Positions 18,736 to 28,216 of a stretch of 50,755 nt of DNA are shown here, piece by piece. Below the pieces are notes generated by a model. It was not told the DNA's origin. It worked only from the letters and a program-made list of their open reading frames with translations, and searched no databases. The position numbers were made by a program, and so were the translations under genes. Each line of letters opens with the position of its first letter. Position 1 is the first letter of the stretch. The stretch comes from Actinomyces oricola (lineage in GTDB: Bacteria; Actinomycetota; Actinomycetes; Actinomycetales; Actinomycetaceae), in assembly GCF_004104015.1 (NCBI RefSeq), contig NZ_RYFV01000025.1, positions 1 through 50,755 of the forward strand, in the 5' to 3' direction.

Positions 18736-19380
18736 ATGACTGAGGCACTCTCCGTCGACATTGTTGACTCCACGGGGGCCAAGACCGGCACTGCCGAGCT
18801 CCCCGCCGCCATCTTCGACGTCGACCTCAATATCCCCCTCATGCACCAGGTGGTCGTCGCCCAGCTCGCGGCGGCCCGCCAGGGCACTCACTCCACGAAG
18901 ACCCGCGGCATGGTCCGCGGCGGCGGGCGCAAGCCGTACCGCCAGAAGGGCACCGGCCGCGCCCGCCAGGGCTCGATCCGCGCCCCGCAGTTCACCGGCG
19001 GCGGCGTCGTTCACGGCCCCCGGCCGCGCGACTACAGCCAGCGCACCCCCAAGAAGATGAAGGCCGCCGCCCTGCGCTCGGCCCTGTCCGACCGCGCCCG
19101 CAACGGCCGCATCCACGTCATTACCGAGTTCGTCACCACTGAGGTCCCCTCCACCAAGGCGGCCCTTGGCGCGCTGCGCACCATCACCGACCGCAAGGCC
19201 CTGGTTGTGGCCGCCCACGGCGATGAGCTCACCAACCTCAGCCTGCGCAACGCCCCCGAGGCGCATGTGATCTGGGCTGACCAGCTCAACACCTACGACG
19301 TCCTCAACAGCGACGACGTCGTCTTCACCGCCGCCGCCCTCGACGCGTTCCTGGGGCAGGGCAAGGAGGAGTCCAAGTGA
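18736..19380 (+). CDS. rplD: 50S ribosomal protein L4
   Basis: A 214-residue L4 lining the nascent-peptide exit tunnel. The tunnel loop is visible as [20 protein letters not shown] followed by [12 protein letters not shown]. In gammaproteobacteria L4 represses its own operon by binding the S10 leader; no equivalent is evident here. The last codons overlap rplW (GTGA), coupling their translation. Confidence 0.98.
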   Translation: MTEALSVDIVDSTGAKTGTAELPAAIFDVDLNIPLMHQVVVAQLAAARQGTHSTKTRGMVRGGGRKPYRQKGTGRARQGSIRAPQFTGGGVVHGPRPRDYSQRTPKKMKAAALRSALSDRARNGRIHVITEFVTTEVPSTKAALGALRTITDRKALVVAAHGDELTNLSLRNAPEAHVIWADQLNTYDVLNSDDVVFTAAALDAFLGQGKEESK

Positions 19381-19682
19381 GCCTCGAGAAGTCCAAGAAT
19401 CCCCGCGACATCATTATTGCGCCGGTGGTCTCCGAGAAGTCCTACGCCTGCATGGACCGCGGCCAGTACACATTCCTGGTGGCCCCCGGCTCCAACAAGA
19501 CTGAGATCAAGCAGGCCATTGAGGCCATCTTCGACGTCAAGGTCGACTCGGTCAACACCCAGAACCGCAAGGGCAAGACTCGCCGCACCCGCACCGGGAT
19601 CGGCAAGTCCAAGGACACCAAGCGCGCGATCGTCACGCTGCGCGAGGGCGCCATCGACATCTTCGGCGACGCTCCCGAGTGA
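19377..19682 (+). CDS. rplW: 50S ribosomal protein L23
   Basis: A 101-residue L23 at the rim of the exit tunnel, docking site for trigger factor and SRP. Diagnostic: [16 protein letters not shown] at the start and [18 protein letters not shown] in the RNA-binding loop. The GTG start overlaps the rplD stop by 4 nt. Confidence 0.98.
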   Translation: MSLEKSKNPRDIIIAPVVSEKSYACMDRGQYTFLVAPGSNKTEIKQAIEAIFDVKVDSVNTQNRKGKTRRTRTGIGKSKDTKRAIVTLREGAIDIFGDAPE

Positions 19683-19703
19683 CACGGAAGGTAAAGGATC
19701 GAC

Positions 19704-20540
19704 ATGGGAATCCGTAAGTACAAGCCCACGACTCCGGGTCGTCGCGGCTCCTCCGTGGCCGACTTCGTGGAGATTACGCGCAGCAAGCCCGAGAAGTCCC
19801 TCGTGCGCCCCCTGCACAAGACCGGCGGCCGCAACGCCTCGGGCCGCATTACCACCCGCCATAAGGGCGGCGGGCACAAGCGCGCCTACCGCATTATCGA
19901 CTTCCGCCGGGCGGACAAGGACGGCGTGCCGGCCAAGGTCGCTCACATTGAGTACGACCCCAACCGCACCGCGCGCATTGCCCTGCTGCACTACGCCGAC
20001 GGCGAGAAGCGCTACATTATTGCGCCCAACAGGCTCAAGCAGGGCGACAAGGTCGAGGCCGGCGCGGGCGCGGACATCCGGCCCGGCAACAACCTGCCGC
20101 TGCGCAATATCCCCACCGGCACCGTGGTCCACGCCGTGGAGCTGCGCCCCGGCGGCGGCGCCAAGATCGCCCGGTCGGCCGGAACCTCCGTCCAGCTGGT
20201 CGCCAAGGAGGGCAAGTACGCGCAGCTGCGCATGCCCTCCGGTGAGATCCGCAATGTGGAGGCCGCCTGCCGCGCCACTGTGGGGGAGGTCGGCAATGCC
20301 GAGCAGTCCAACATCAACTGGGGCAAGGCCGGCCGCATGCGCTGGAAGGGCGTGCGCCCGACCGTCCGCGGCGTGGTGATGAACCCGGTGGACCACCCGC
20401 ACGGCGGTGGTGAGGGCCGCACCTCCGGTGGCCGCCACCCCGTCTCCCCGTGGGGCAAGCCCGAGGGCCGTACCCGTCGTCCCAAGAAGTCCAGCGACCG
20501 CCTGATCGTGCGTCGTCGTCGGACCGGCAAGAAGCGCTGA
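19704..20540 (+). CDS. rplB: 50S ribosomal protein L2
   Basis: A 278-residue L2 of normal length, required for subunit joining and peptidyl transfer. [20 protein letters not shown] opens the protein. The C-terminal [20 protein letters not shown] segment contains the conserved histidine near the peptidyl-transferase centre. AAGGTAAAGGA precedes the ATG. It lies within the S10 operon. Confidence 0.98.
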   Translation: MGIRKYKPTTPGRRGSSVADFVEITRSKPEKSLVRPLHKTGGRNASGRITTRHKGGGHKRAYRIIDFRRADKDGVPAKVAHIEYDPNRTARIALLHYADGEKRYIIAPNRLKQGDKVEAGAGADIRPGNNLPLRNIPTGTVVHAVELRPGGGAKIARSAGTSVQLVAKEGKYAQLRMPSGEIRNVEAACRATVGEVGNAEQSNINWGKAGRMRWKGVRPTVRGVVMNPVDHPHGGGEGRTSGGRHPVSPWGKPEGRTRRPKKSSDRLIVRRRRTGKKR

Positions 20541-20552
20541 TAGGAGCCTGAT

Positions 20553-20831
20553 ATGCCGCGCAGCCTGAAGAAAGGACCCTTCGTCGACGACCACCTCATG
20601 AAGAAGGTGGACGCTCAGAACGAAAAGGGCACGAAGAACGTCATTAAGACCTGGTCCCGTCGTTCGGTCATCACCCCGGACTTCCTCGGACACACTTTCG
20701 CCGTCCACGACGGTCGTAAGCATGTCCCGGTCTTCGTCACCGAGTCCATGGTGGGCCACAAGCTCGGCGAGTTCGCTCCGACCCGTACTTTCCGCGGGCA
20801 CGTCAAGGACGATCGCAAGTCGCGTCGCTGA
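20553..20831 (+). CDS. rpsS: 30S ribosomal protein S19
   Basis: A 92-residue S19 ([19 protein letters not shown]) in the 30S head, forming a complex with S13 close to the A site. Length and ends match the family; GGAG lies before the ATG. Confidence 0.98.
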   Translation: MPRSLKKGPFVDDHLMKKVDAQNEKGTKNVIKTWSRRSVITPDFLGHTFAVHDGRKHVPVFVTESMVGHKLGEFAPTRTFRGHVKDDRKSRR

Positions 20832-20861
20832 CGGACTCCGGAAGCAGAGAGGCAGAGAACC

Positions 20862-21239
20862 ATGGAAGCCAAGGCGCAGGCCAAGTACGTGCGCTGCACG
20901 CCAAGGAAGGCTCGCCGTGTCGTGGACGTCGTTCGCGGCAAGCGCGCCGTCGAGGCCGTCAATACGCTCCGTTTCGCCCCGCAGGCCGCTGCGGTGCCGG
21001 TGCGCAAGGTCATTGAGTCCGCTATTGCCAATGCCCGGGTCAAGGCCGAGCGCGACGGCGAGCACTTCGACGAAACCGAGCTGTTCATTACCGAGGTGTA
21101 CGCCGATGAGGGCCCGACCCTCAAGCGGTTCCGCCCCCGCGCCCAGGGGCGCGCCGGCCGGATCCTCAAGCGGACCAGCCACATCACCGTTTACGTCGGC
21201 GACAAGTCCGACACCGCCACAAAGGAAGGAGCCCGGTAA
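20862..21239 (+). CDS. rplV: 50S ribosomal protein L22
   Basis: A 125-residue L22. The beta-hairpin that enters the exit tunnel and influences macrolide binding is present ([20 protein letters not shown]). The stop overlaps the next start (TAATG), giving coupling with rpsC. Confidence 0.98.
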   Translation: MEAKAQAKYVRCTPRKARRVVDVVRGKRAVEAVNTLRFAPQAAAVPVRKVIESAIANARVKAERDGEHFDETELFITEVYADEGPTLKRFRPRAQGRAGRILKRTSHITVYVGDKSDTATKEGAR

Positions 21240-22060
21240 TGGGGCAGAAGGTCAACCCGACCGGGTTCCGCCTGGGCATCACCACGGACCACCGTTCACG
21301 CTGGTTCGCCGACTCCACCAAGCCCGGACAGCGCTACCGCGACTTCGTGGAGGAGGATGTCAAGATCCGCCGCCTCATGGGGGACGGCATGGAGCGCGCC
21401 GGCATCTCCAAGGTGGACATTGAGCGCACCCGCGATCGCGTGCGCGTCGACCTCCACACCGCCCGCCCCGGCATTGTCATCGGCCGCCGCGGCGCCGAGG
21501 CCGAGCGCCTGCGCGGCTCACTGGAGAAGCTGACCGGCAAGCAGGTCCAGCTCAACATCCTCGAAGTCAAGAACCCCGACCTGGATGCCCAGTTGGTCGC
21601 TCAGGGCATTGCCGAGCAGCTCGCCTCCCGCGTCTCCTTCCGCCGCGCCATGCGCAAGGGCATGCAGTCCGCTATGCGCGCCGGCGCCAAGGGCATCCGG
21701 GTGCAGTGCTCCGGGCGCCTGGGCGGCGCCGAGATGAGCCGCAGCGAGTTCTACCGCGAGGGCCGAGTGCCGCTGCACACCCTGCGGGCCAACATTGACT
21801 ACGGCTTCTACGAGGCCAAGACCACCTTCGGCCGCCTCGGCGTCAAGGTGTGGATTTACAAGGGCGATCTGACCGAGCGCGAGTTCGCCCGTCAGCAGGC
21901 CGAGGCCAGCCCGCGGGGCCGGGGCGGTCGCGGCGACCGCCGCGGTGGCCGCCGCGGGGACCGCGGCGGGGACCGCGGCGCGCGTCAGAACACCGAGCAG
22001 CAGGCCGAGCAGGCGCCGGCCGCTAAGAAGGCTGCCACAGACCAGGGAACGGAGGCCTGA
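21239..22060 (+). CDS. rpsC: 30S ribosomal protein S3
   Basis: A 273-residue S3 with KH domain ([12 protein letters not shown]) at the mRNA entry channel, where S3 contributes to helicase activity. The core ends near residue 215. The C-terminal tail is Arg/Gly-rich ([20 protein letters not shown]) then Gln/Ala/Lys-rich, longer than the E. coli protein. The start overlaps the rplV stop. Confidence 0.98.
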   Translation: MGQKVNPTGFRLGITTDHRSRWFADSTKPGQRYRDFVEEDVKIRRLMGDGMERAGISKVDIERTRDRVRVDLHTARPGIVIGRRGAEAERLRGSLEKLTGKQVQLNILEVKNPDLDAQLVAQGIAEQLASRVSFRRAMRKGMQSAMRAGAKGIRVQCSGRLGGAEMSRSEFYREGRVPLHTLRANIDYGFYEAKTTFGRLGVKVWIYKGDLTEREFARQQAEASPRGRGGRGDRRGGRRGDRGGDRGARQNTEQQAEQAPAAKKAATDQGTEA

Positions 22061-22063
22061 GCC

Positions 22064-22483
22064 GTGCTCATCCCTCGCCGGACCAAGTTCCGCAAGCAGC
22101 ACCGCCCGCACCGCACGGGCCTGTCCAAGGGCGGCAATAAGATCGCCTTCGGTGACTACGGCATCCAGGCCCTCGAGCCCGCCTACGTCACCAACCGTCA
22201 GATCGAGGCGGCCCGTATTGCCATGACCCGCCACGTCAAGCGCGGCGGCAAGGTGTGGATCAATATCTTCCCGGACCGCCCCCTGACCAAGAAGCCCGCC
22301 GAGACCCGCATGGGCTCGGGTAAGGGAGCCCCCGAGTGGTGGATCGCCAACGTCAAGCCCGGACGCATCCTGTTCGAGCTGGCCGGTGTCCCCGAGCCGC
22401 TCGCCCGCGAGGCCATGCGCCGGGCGCAGCACAAGCTTCCAATGAAGACCCGTTTCGTGACTCGTGAGGGTGGTGACGTCTGA
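22064..22483 (+). CDS. rplP: 50S ribosomal protein L16
   Basis: A 139-residue L16 next to the A site and the binding region of avilamycin-type drugs. It starts at GTG ([20 protein letters not shown]) with GGAGG 8 nt upstream. The stop overlaps the rpmC ATG (TGATG). Confidence 0.98.
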   Translation: MLIPRRTKFRKQHRPHRTGLSKGGNKIAFGDYGIQALEPAYVTNRQIEAARIAMTRHVKRGGKVWINIFPDRPLTKKPAETRMGSGKGAPEWWIANVKPGRILFELAGVPEPLAREAMRRAQHKLPMKTRFVTREGGDV

Positions 22484-22728
22484 TGGCTATCGGATCGAAG
22501 GGCCTGACTCCGGCCGACCTCGACGGCATGGACAACGAGCGCCTGGCCGAGGAGCTCTCCAAGGCCAAGGCGGAGCTGTTCAACCTCCGGTTCGCCTCGG
22601 CGACCGGGCAGCTGGAGGACCATGGCCGCCTCAAGGCCGTGCGTCGGGATATTGCCCGCATCTACACCATTGTGCGCGAGCGCGAGCTCGGCATCCGTAC
22701 CGCTCCGAGCGTGGAGGAGTCCAAGTGA
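22483..22728 (+). CDS. rpmC: 50S ribosomal protein L29
   Basis: An 81-residue L29, two helices packed near L23 at the tunnel exit. [20 protein letters not shown] is the family core. Short N- and C-terminal extensions are present. It overlaps rplP upstream and rpsQ downstream. Confidence 0.97.
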   Translation: MAIGSKGLTPADLDGMDNERLAEELSKAKAELFNLRFASATGQLEDHGRLKAVRRDIARIYTIVRERELGIRTAPSVEESK

Positions 22729-23018
22729 GCGAGCAGACCATCACCGAGAACGTGGCCGAGGGCGCTGAGCGCAACCACCGCAAGGTGCGCCGCGGCTACG
22801 TCGTGTCCGACAAGATGGACAAGACCGTCGTCGTCCTGGTTGAGGAGCGCTACAAGCATTCCCTGTACGGCAAGGTCCTCCGTCGCTCCAAGAAGGTCAA
22901 GGTCCACGACGAGCACAATGAGGCCCATGTCGGCGACCTCGTCCAGATTATGGAGACCCGTCCACTGAGCGCCACCAAGCACTGGCGCCTGGTGGAGATC
23001 ATTGAGAAGGCCAAATGA
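22725..23018 (+). CDS. rpsQ: 30S ribosomal protein S17
   Basis: A 97-residue S17 (core [19 protein letters not shown]), a primary 16S-binding protein of the 5' domain. The GTG start within GTGA overlaps the rpmC stop; a longer in-frame extension upstream only reads through rpmC and is rejected. Last gene before the break in the spc series; a hairpin and an opposing exporter gene follow. Confidence 0.97.
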   Translation: MSEQTITENVAEGAERNHRKVRRGYVVSDKMDKTVVVLVEERYKHSLYGKVLRRSKKVKVHDEHNEAHVGDLVQIMETRPLSATKHWRLVEIIEKAK

Positions 23019-23090
23019 CCCGCCTCTGAGAACAACCGGTACAGCCGGTCCGGCCCCATTCCAGGGCCGCGGCCTGCTGGGCCCGGCCGC

Positions 23091-23137
23091 GCACGACGCC
23101 GCAGTCTCCCCACCGGGGCGCTGCGGCGTCGTCGTGC
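23091..23137. terminator. Bidirectional terminator between rpsQ and the exporter gene
   Basis: GCACGACGCCGCAG pairs with CTGCGGCGTCGTCGTGC (one 3-nt bulge) around a 16-nt loop. It sits between two convergent genes and can serve both. Confidence 0.75.
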
Positions 23138-23148
23138 TCCCGCGGGGC

Positions 23149-23466
23149 TCAGGATCCGGTCAGCCTGAGCCCGACGACGCAGGCGACGATCCCCGTCAGG
23201 AGAAGGACCCGGGGCAGGCAGACCGGCTCCGCCCCCGTGACCATGGCCCAGGCGGCGGTCGCGGCAGCACCGGTCCCCACCCAGACGGCGTAACCGGTGC
23301 CGACGGGGACCGAGCGCAGCGCCTGGGCCAGGCCGCCCATGGAGACTATAAGGCCGCTAACGAAGACGAGGCTCGGGATCAGGCGGCTCAGGCCCTCTGA
23401 ACGGGACAGGGCGGTGGCCCAGACGGCCTCGAAGAGACCAGAGACAATAAGAAGGATCCAGGCCAT
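23149..23466 (-). CDS. sugE: Small multidrug resistance exporter, Gdx/SugE type (guanidinium)
   Basis: A 105-residue, four-helix SMR protein. Helix 1 carries the essential proton/substrate-binding Glu (GLFEAVWATALSRSEG, E13), and the Gdx-like signature SVPVGTGYAVWVGTGAAAT follows. The family works as antiparallel dimers exchanging protons for small guanidinyl or quaternary cations; this motif set is closer to guanidinium exporters (Gdx, formerly SugE) than to EmrE. ATG chosen for the normal family length; longer upstream frame lacks similarity. It lies against the direction of the ribosomal genes, between rpsQ and rplN. No guanidine riboswitch was recognisable upstream. Confidence 0.88.
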   Translation of the reverse strand: MAWILLIVSGLFEAVWATALSRSEGLSRLIPSLVFVSGLIVSMGGLAQALRSVPVGTGYAVWVGTGAAATAAWAMVTGAEPVCLPRVLLLTGIVACVVGLRLTGS

Positions 23467-23534
23467 GACAGCCCCTTTCCCGGGGCCGTCCCCATGTGTT
23501 TCTTTGCGAACCGGGTCGTCCCGGCCAACCCATG

Positions 23535-23562
23535 TTCTCACAGTCCGGTTCTCACAGTCCGG
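23535..23562. repeat. 14-nt perfect tandem repeat upstream of the exporter
   Basis: TTCTCACAGTCCGG occurs twice back to back, 69 bp upstream of the exporter start. The position suits an operator for a regulator of the exporter; function is inferred. Confidence 0.75.
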
Positions 23563-23709
23563 CCGTTGGTTGAGGCAGTCGGTTGGGAGCCCGGGCATTG
23601 GCGGCCCGAGCATTCGGTGAGCAAAGGCACAAGATGGCGGGGCTTTCCCCGGTACCGCTGCTCTGGACCCCTGCACTAGGGTTAGGGAGTTGCGCGCGCC
23701 CTCGGTGGG

Positions 23710-23750
23710 CCCGCCAGAGACCTCGCACCGCTGTGCCTGTGTCTGGCGGG
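23710..23750 (+). promoter_or_regulatory. Leader hairpin upstream of rplN
   Basis: CCCGCCAGA pairs with TCTGGCGGG (9 bp), enclosing a second hairpin GCAC-CGCT-GTGC. It ends 119 nt before rplN and has no T tract. It may be a leader structure regulating the rplN-rplO genes. Confidence 0.45.
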
Positions 23751-23869
23751 AACGAAACCCCAGGACTCCACTCGCCCCGGGCGGGCAGAGCAGTGCGCAA
23801 GAACAACAAGAACGTTCGGCTAGGCTCGGGCTCCGCTCGAGAACCGGCTCGACGACAGGAGAACACTCA

Positions 23870-24238
23870 ATGATCCAGCAGGAGTCGCGACTGAAGGTCG
23901 CCGACAACACCGGTGCCAAGGAGATCCTGTGCATCCGTGTGCTCGGCGGCTCGGGCCGGCGCTATGCGGGTATCGGTGACACGATTGTTGCCACCGTCAA
24001 GGACGCCATCCCCGGCGGAAACGTCAAGAAGGGCGATGTCGTCAAGGCGGTGGTCGTGCGCACCCGCAAGGAGCGTCGTCGTCCCGATGGCTCATACATT
24101 CGCTTCGATGAGAACGCCGCCGTCATCCTCAAGAACGACGGGGACCCGCGCGGCACGCGCATTTTCGGCCCCGTCGGCCGTGAGCTTCGGGAGAAGAAGT
24201 TCATGCGCATTGTCTCTCTTGCCCCAGAGGTGATCTGA
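23870..24238 (+). CDS. rplN: 50S ribosomal protein L14
   Basis: A 122-residue L14 ([20 protein letters not shown]), standard length, at the subunit interface near RsfS and the initiation-factor sites. ATG 23870 with ACAGGAG upstream; an upstream in-frame start would add about 60 non-homologous residues. First gene after the exporter, so this part of the spc operon probably has its own promoter. Confidence 0.98.
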   Translation: MIQQESRLKVADNTGAKEILCIRVLGGSGRRYAGIGDTIVATVKDAIPGGNVKKGDVVKAVVVRTRKERRRPDGSYIRFDENAAVILKNDGDPRGTRIFGPVGRELREKKFMRIVSLAPEVI

Positions 24239-24239
24239 C

Positions 24240-24650
24240 ATGGCACGCATTAAGAAGGGCGACTTGGTCGAGGTCGTGCGCGGACGCACCTCGGACGCCA
24301 AGAAGCTGGCCGAGCGCAACGCCCGCCGCGCCGCCGAGGGCCTCGAGCCCCTCCGGCCCGGCGACAAGGGCAAGCGGGGCCGCGTCATCCGCGTCTTCCC
24401 CGCTGAGGACAAGGTCCTCGTCGAGGGGATTAACCTCAAGACCCGCCACGTGCGTCAGAACGCGCAGGGCCAGTCCGGCGGCATTGAGACCGTCGAGGCC
24501 CCCATTGCCCTGTGCAAGGTGGCCCTGGTCGACCCCGAGACCAAGGAGCGCACCCGCGTGGGCTTCCGTGTCGAGGAGGGCGTGCGCCCCAATGGCCGCA
24601 AGCGCACCGTCCGCGTGCGCTACGCCAAGAAGTCCGGGAAGGAGCTGTGA
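24240..24650 (+). CDS. rplX: 50S ribosomal protein L24
   Basis: A 136-residue L24 with KOW motif, an assembly initiator of the large subunit. It is about 30 residues longer than E. coli L24: an insertion of charged residues ([20 protein letters not shown]) lies between the first strand and the KOW core ([14 protein letters not shown]). Such insertions vary among actinobacteria. It lies 1 bp after rplN. Confidence 0.97.
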   Translation: MARIKKGDLVEVVRGRTSDAKKLAERNARRAAEGLEPLRPGDKGKRGRVIRVFPAEDKVLVEGINLKTRHVRQNAQGQSGGIETVEAPIALCKVALVDPETKERTRVGFRVEEGVRPNGRKRTVRVRYAKKSGKEL

Positions 24651-24652
24651 GC

Positions 24653-25210
24653 GTGGCTGACAAGATCACCCCTCGCCTGAAGACCAGGTACAACGAGGAG
24701 GTGCGCCCCGCCCTCCAGACCGAGTTCAAGCACCGCAATGTCATGGAGGTGCCGCGCGTCACCAAGGTCGTCGTCAATATGGGTGTGGGCGAGGCCGCCC
24801 ACGATTCCAAAATGATTGAGGGCGCCATTCGCGACCTCGCCGCCATTACCGGGCAGAGGCCCCAGGTCACCAAGGCGCGCAAGTCCATCGCCCAGTTCAA
24901 GCTGCGCGAGGGCATGCCGATCGGCGCCTACGCCACATTGCGGGGCGACCGCATGTGGGAGTTCCTCGACCGGCTCGTCTCAATGGCACTGCCCCGCATC
25001 CGCGACTTCCGCGGGCTGAGCCCCAAGCAGTTCGACGGCAATGGCAACTACACCTTCGGCCTGACCGAGCAGGCCGTGTTCCACGAGATCGACCAGGACA
25101 AGATCGACCGTGTTCGCGGCATGGACATCACCGTGGTGACCACGGCCAAGACCGACGAGGAGGCCCGCGCTCTGCTCAAGCAGCTCGGCTTCCCCTTCAA
25201 GGAGAAGTGA
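24653..25210 (+). CDS. rplE: 50S ribosomal protein L5
   Basis: A 185-residue L5 that binds 5S rRNA and touches the P-site t[19 protein letters not shown] and the loop [20 protein letters not shown] are diagnostic. GTG 24653 is preferred to GTG 24647 because AAGGAG lies 8 nt upstream of it. Confidence 0.97.
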   Translation: MADKITPRLKTRYNEEVRPALQTEFKHRNVMEVPRVTKVVVNMGVGEAAHDSKMIEGAIRDLAAITGQRPQVTKARKSIAQFKLREGMPIGAYATLRGDRMWEFLDRLVSMALPRIRDFRGLSPKQFDGNGNYTFGLTEQAVFHEIDQDKIDRVRGMDITVVTTAKTDEEARALLKQLGFPFKEK

Positions 25211-25211
25211 C

Positions 25212-25397
25212 ATGGCCAAGACCGCTCTGATCCAGAAGGCCAACCGGAAGCCGAAGTTCGGTGTCCGCGCCTACACGCGCTGCCAGCGCTGCGGGCGCCC
25301 GCACTCGGTGTACCGCAAGTTCGGCCTGTGCCGTATCTGCCTGCGGGAGATGGCCCTCAAGGGCGAGCTCCCCGGCGTGAGCAAGTCCAGCTGGTAA
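25212..25397 (+). CDS. rpsZ: 30S ribosomal protein S14, zinc type
   Basis: A 61-residue S14 of the short, zinc-binding form: CQRCGRPH and CRICLRE give the four-Cys site. Actinobacteria often carry a second, zinc-free S14 under Zur control elsewhere; it is not in this window. It follows rplE by 1 bp. Confidence 0.98.
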   Translation: MAKTALIQKANRKPKFGVRAYTRCQRCGRPHSVYRKFGLCRICLREMALKGELPGVSKSSW

Positions 25398-25455
25398 TAA
25401 CTTACGTCGCAGGTCCGGTAAGGAAACCACGACGAGGAAGGGCCAAGGCCCACTC

Positions 25456-25854
25456 ATGACAATGACAGACCCGATCGCAGACATGCTCACCCGTCTGCGC
25501 AATGCAAACAAGGCTTACCACGACACCGTCTCCATGCCGTCGAGCAAGCTCAAGGTCAATATCGCCGAGATGCTTAAATCCGAGGGCTACATCGCCGGCT
25601 ACGAGGTCGCCGATGCACCGGTCGGCAAGACGCTCACCCTGTCCCTGAAGTACGGCGCCAACCGCCAGCGCGCCATCCAGGGACTCAAGCGCGTCTCCAA
25701 GCCCGGACTGCGTGTGTACGCCAAGTCCACCAACCTGCCCAAGGTCCTCGGCGGCCTGGGGGTGGCCATTCTGTCCACCTCCTCCGGCCTGCTGACCGAC
25801 CGCCAGGCCGAGTCCAGGGGCGTGGGCGGCGAAGTCCTCGCCTACGTCTGGTGA
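25456..25854 (+). CDS. rpsH: 30S ribosomal protein S8
   Basis: A 132-residue S8 ([16 protein letters not shown] to GGEVLAYVW), a primary 16S-binding protein of the central domain. In E. coli it is the translational repressor of the spc operon. A 58-bp gap with GACGAGGAAGG precedes it. Confidence 0.98.
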   Translation: MTMTDPIADMLTRLRNANKAYHDTVSMPSSKLKVNIAEMLKSEGYIAGYEVADAPVGKTLTLSLKYGANRQRAIQGLKRVSKPGLRVYAKSTNLPKVLGGLGVAILSTSSGLLTDRQAESRGVGGEVLAYVW

Positions 25855-25876
25855 GGCGAGGAACGGAAGGAATACC

Positions 25877-26416
25877 ATGTCTCGTATTGGACGGCTTCCC
25901 GTTCCGGTCCCCGCTGGAGTGGACGTGACCATTGACGGCAACGACGTGACGATCAAGGGCCCCAAGGGCACCCTGTCGCGCACGATCTCCGAGCCGTTGA
26001 GCGTGACCCGCCAGGAGGACGGGTCCATCCTGGTGACGCGCCCCGACGATGAGCGCCGTTCGCGCTCATTGCACGGGCTGTCGCGCTCCCTCATCAACAA
26101 TATGGTCGTGGGCGTCACCCAGGGCTATGAGAAGAAGCTTGAGATCGTCGGCACCGGTTACCGCGTCGCCGCCAAGGGCCAGGCCATCGAACTGTCCCTC
26201 GGCTTCTCGCACACCGTCGTCGTCGAGCCCCCCGAGGGAATCACCTTCACGGTCGACGGCAACCTGAAGATCACCGTCTCAGGCATCTCCAAGGAGCAGG
26301 TCGGCGAGGTGGCCGCGAATATCCGCAAGATCCGCCCGCCGGAGCCCTACAAGGGCAAGGGCGTGCGCTACGCCGGCGAGAACGTGCGCCGCAAGGTCGG
26401 AAAGGCTGGTAAGTGA
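25877..26416 (+). CDS. rplF: 50S ribosomal protein L6
   Basis: A 179-residue L6 ([17 protein letters not shown]) near the factor-binding centre; the C-terminal [20 protein letters not shown] is the family signature. GGAAGGAA precedes the ATG. The stop overlaps the likely rplR start. Confidence 0.98.
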   Translation: MSRIGRLPVPVPAGVDVTIDGNDVTIKGPKGTLSRTISEPLSVTRQEDGSILVTRPDDERRSRSLHGLSRSLINNMVVGVTQGYEKKLEIVGTGYRVAAKGQAIELSLGFSHTVVVEPPEGITFTVDGNLKITVSGISKEQVGEVAANIRKIRPPEPYKGKGVRYAGENVRRKVGKAGK

Positions 26417-26802
26417 CCATGGCTTACTCGATCAAGAGGGGCAAGGGCGCCGCCAAGAAGGTGACCGCCCGCAAGATCCGTCACCAGCGCGTGCGCAAGC
26501 GCGTCAACGGCACCCCCGAGCGCCCCCGCCTGGTGGTCACCCGGTCCAACCGCCACATGGTGGCCCAGGTCATTGACGACACCATTGGCCACACGCTGTG
26601 CTCCGCCTCCACCCTGGAGGAGGCCGCTAAGGGCGTGGAGGGCCACAAGGTCGGCGCCGCGCGCAAGGTCGGCGAGCTCGTGGCCGAGCGCGCCAAGGCC
26701 CTGGGCATTGAGACGGTTGTCTTCGACCGTGGCGGAAACAAGTACCACGGCCGTGTCGCGGCCGTCGCCGAGGGCGCCCGCGAGGGCGGCCTGGTGCTCT
26801 GA
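26413..26802 (+). CDS. rplR: 50S ribosomal protein L18
   Basis: An L18 of 127-129 residues that binds 5S rRNA with L5. The start is either GTG 26413 (overlapping the rplF stop, AAAGG 7 nt upstream) or ATG 26419 two codons later; I give the first. Core: [20 protein letters not shown], ending GARE then GGLVL. Confidence 0.96.
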   Translation: MTMAYSIKRGKGAAKKVTARKIRHQRVRKRVNGTPERPRLVVTRSNRHMVAQVIDDTIGHTLCSASTLEEAAKGVEGHKVGAARKVGELVAERAKALGIETVVFDRGGNKYHGRVAAVAEGAREGGLVL

Positions 26803-26836
26803 GCACTACGACGACGAGAAAGCAGAGGAACATCTG

Positions 26837-27547
26837 ATGGCTGCACCGCAGCGAGACAGGTCCGCGTCGTCCGACGGCTCGGCCCAGCGCGAGAACGACG
26901 AGCGCCGGGGCGAGGGCCGCGGTCGCCGCGACCGCAACAATGACCGCCGCGACCGCTCCGGTCGTGGCAATGACGACAAGTACATTGAGCGCGTCGTCTC
27001 TATTAACCGTGTGTCCAAGGTCGTTAAGGGCGGCCGCCGCTTCACCTTCACCGCCCTGGTGGTCGTCGGTGACGGCGAGGGCACTGTGGGCGTCGGCTAC
27101 GGCAAGGCGAAGGAGGTCCCCTCCGCCATCGCCAAGGCCGTGGAGATTGCGAAGAAGAACTTCTTCCACGTCCCCATGATCCGCCGCACCATTCCGCACC
27201 TGGTCCAGGGCGAGGACTCCGCCGGGATTGTCCTGCTGCGCCCGGCCTCCCCCGGTACCGGTGTTATTGCCGGCGGCCCGGTGCGCGCCGTCCTGGACTG
27301 CGCCGGCGTCCACGACATTCTCTCCAAGTCGCTGGGCTCCTCCAACGCGATCAATATCGTGCACGCCACGGTGGACGCGCTCAAGAAGCTCGAGCAGCCC
27401 GAGGCCGTCGCCGCCCGCCGTGGCCTGCCCCTGGAGGACGTGGCCCCGCAGTCCATGCTGCGGGCCCGTGCCGAGGGCGAGGCGGACAGGCGCGCCGCTG
27501 CTGAGAAGAAGGAGGCCGAGAAGGCCGCTGAAGGAGTGGGTGCGTAA
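26837..27547 (+). CDS. rpsE: 30S ribosomal protein S5
   Basis: A 236-residue S5, a fidelity protein at the mRNA entry site. The core starts near [20 protein letters not shown]. An N-terminal extension of about 50 residues is Arg/Asp/Gly-rich ([20 protein letters not shown]) and the C-terminus carries an Ala/Glu/Lys tail. ATG with AGAGGAA upstream. Its stop overlaps rpmD (TAATG). Confidence 0.97.
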   Translation: MAAPQRDRSASSDGSAQRENDERRGEGRGRRDRNNDRRDRSGRGNDDKYIERVVSINRVSKVVKGGRRFTFTALVVVGDGEGTVGVGYGKAKEVPSAIAKAVEIAKKNFFHVPMIRRTIPHLVQGEDSAGIVLLRPASPGTGVIAGGPVRAVLDCAGVHDILSKSLGSSNAINIVHATVDALKKLEQPEAVAARRGLPLEDVAPQSMLRARAEGEADRRAAAEKKEAEKAAEGVGA

Positions 27548-27741
27548 TGGCTGAGGCCGCGACCAAGCAGCTCAAGGTGACCCAGGTCCGTTCGGGCATT
27601 GGCGGCACTCGTCGTCAGCGCGAGACTCTGCGCTCCCTGGGCCTGCGCAAGATCCGCCAGTCCGTCGTCCGCGAGGACAATGCGTCCGTGCGCGGCATGA
27701 TCGCCACGGTGGCGCACCTCGTCACCGTTGAGGAGGCCTGA
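27547..27741 (+). CDS. rpmD: 50S ribosomal protein L30
   Basis: A 64-residue L30 ([20 protein letters not shown]), the usual length, present in most but not all bacteria. It overlaps the rpsE stop by 1 nt and precedes rplO by 1 bp. Confidence 0.97.
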   Translation: MAEAATKQLKVTQVRSGIGGTRRQRETLRSLGLRKIRQSVVREDNASVRGMIATVAHLVTVEEA

Positions 27742-27742
27742 G

Positions 27743-28216
27743 ATGGCTGACACGAAGAACACGAAGGAGGAGGCGCAGATCATTAAGCTGCACCACCTCC
27801 GCCCCGCCCCCGGGGCCAAGAAGGCCAAGACCCGTGTGGGTCGCGGTGAGGGCTCCAAGGGCAAGACCGCCGGCCGCGGCACCAAGGGCACCAAGGCCCG
27901 CCACCAGGTCCGCCCCGGCTTCGAGGGCGGCCAGATGCCGCTGCACATGCGCCTGCCCAAGCTCCGGGGCTTCCGCAACCCGAACCGCGTGGAGTACCAG
28001 CCGGTGAACGTCGGCCGCATCGCCGAGCTGTTCCCCCAGGGCGGCACGGTGACGGTTGAGGACCTCGTCGCCAAGGGCGCCGTTCGCAAGAACGAGCTGG
28101 TCAAGGTCCTGGGCGCCGGCGACATCACTGTGGCGCTGACCATTACCGCCGACGCCTGGTCCGGCTCCGCCAAGGAGAAGATCGAGGCCGCCGGCGGCAC
28201 CATTACCGCTCGCTGA
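27743..28216 (+). CDS. rplO: 50S ribosomal protein L15
   Basis: A 157-residue L15, a late assembly protein. [20 protein letters not shown] opens the core, with the Gly-rich RNA-binding stretch [20 protein letters not shown] 27743 is chosen because AGGAGG lies a few bases upstream, inside the end of rpmD. Last gene of this block; two hairpins follow. Confidence 0.97.
   Translation: MADTKNTKEEAQIIKLHHLRPAPGAKKAKTRVGRGEGSKGKTAGRGTKGTKARHQVRPGFEGGQMPLHMRLPKLRGFRNPNRVEYQPVNVGRIAELFPQGGTVTVEDLVAKGAVRKNELVKVLGAGDITVALTITADAWSGSAKEKIEAAGGTITAR

Larger units (their letters stand above)
23467..23869. other. Divergent promoter region between exporter and rplN
   Basis: About 400 bp without a gene, upstream of both the exporter (minus) and rplN (plus). 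It holds a 14-nt tandem repeat near the exporter, a small CGGGG-CTTT-CCCCG hairpin (23637-23650), and a larger hairpin upstream of rplN. No clean -35/-10 pair stands out. Confidence 0.45.

Noticed and set aside
19293-21182. 629-codon open frame on the minus strand across rplW-rplB-rpsS-rplV
   Set aside because: It is antisense to four certain ribosomal genes and has the His/Leu/Gly-rich composition of GC-biased shadow frames.
23467-23700. Guanidine-I (ykkC) riboswitch upstream of the exporter
   Set aside because: CTAGGGTT and GGGTCC-like strings occur, but on the wrong strand or without the conserved paired core.
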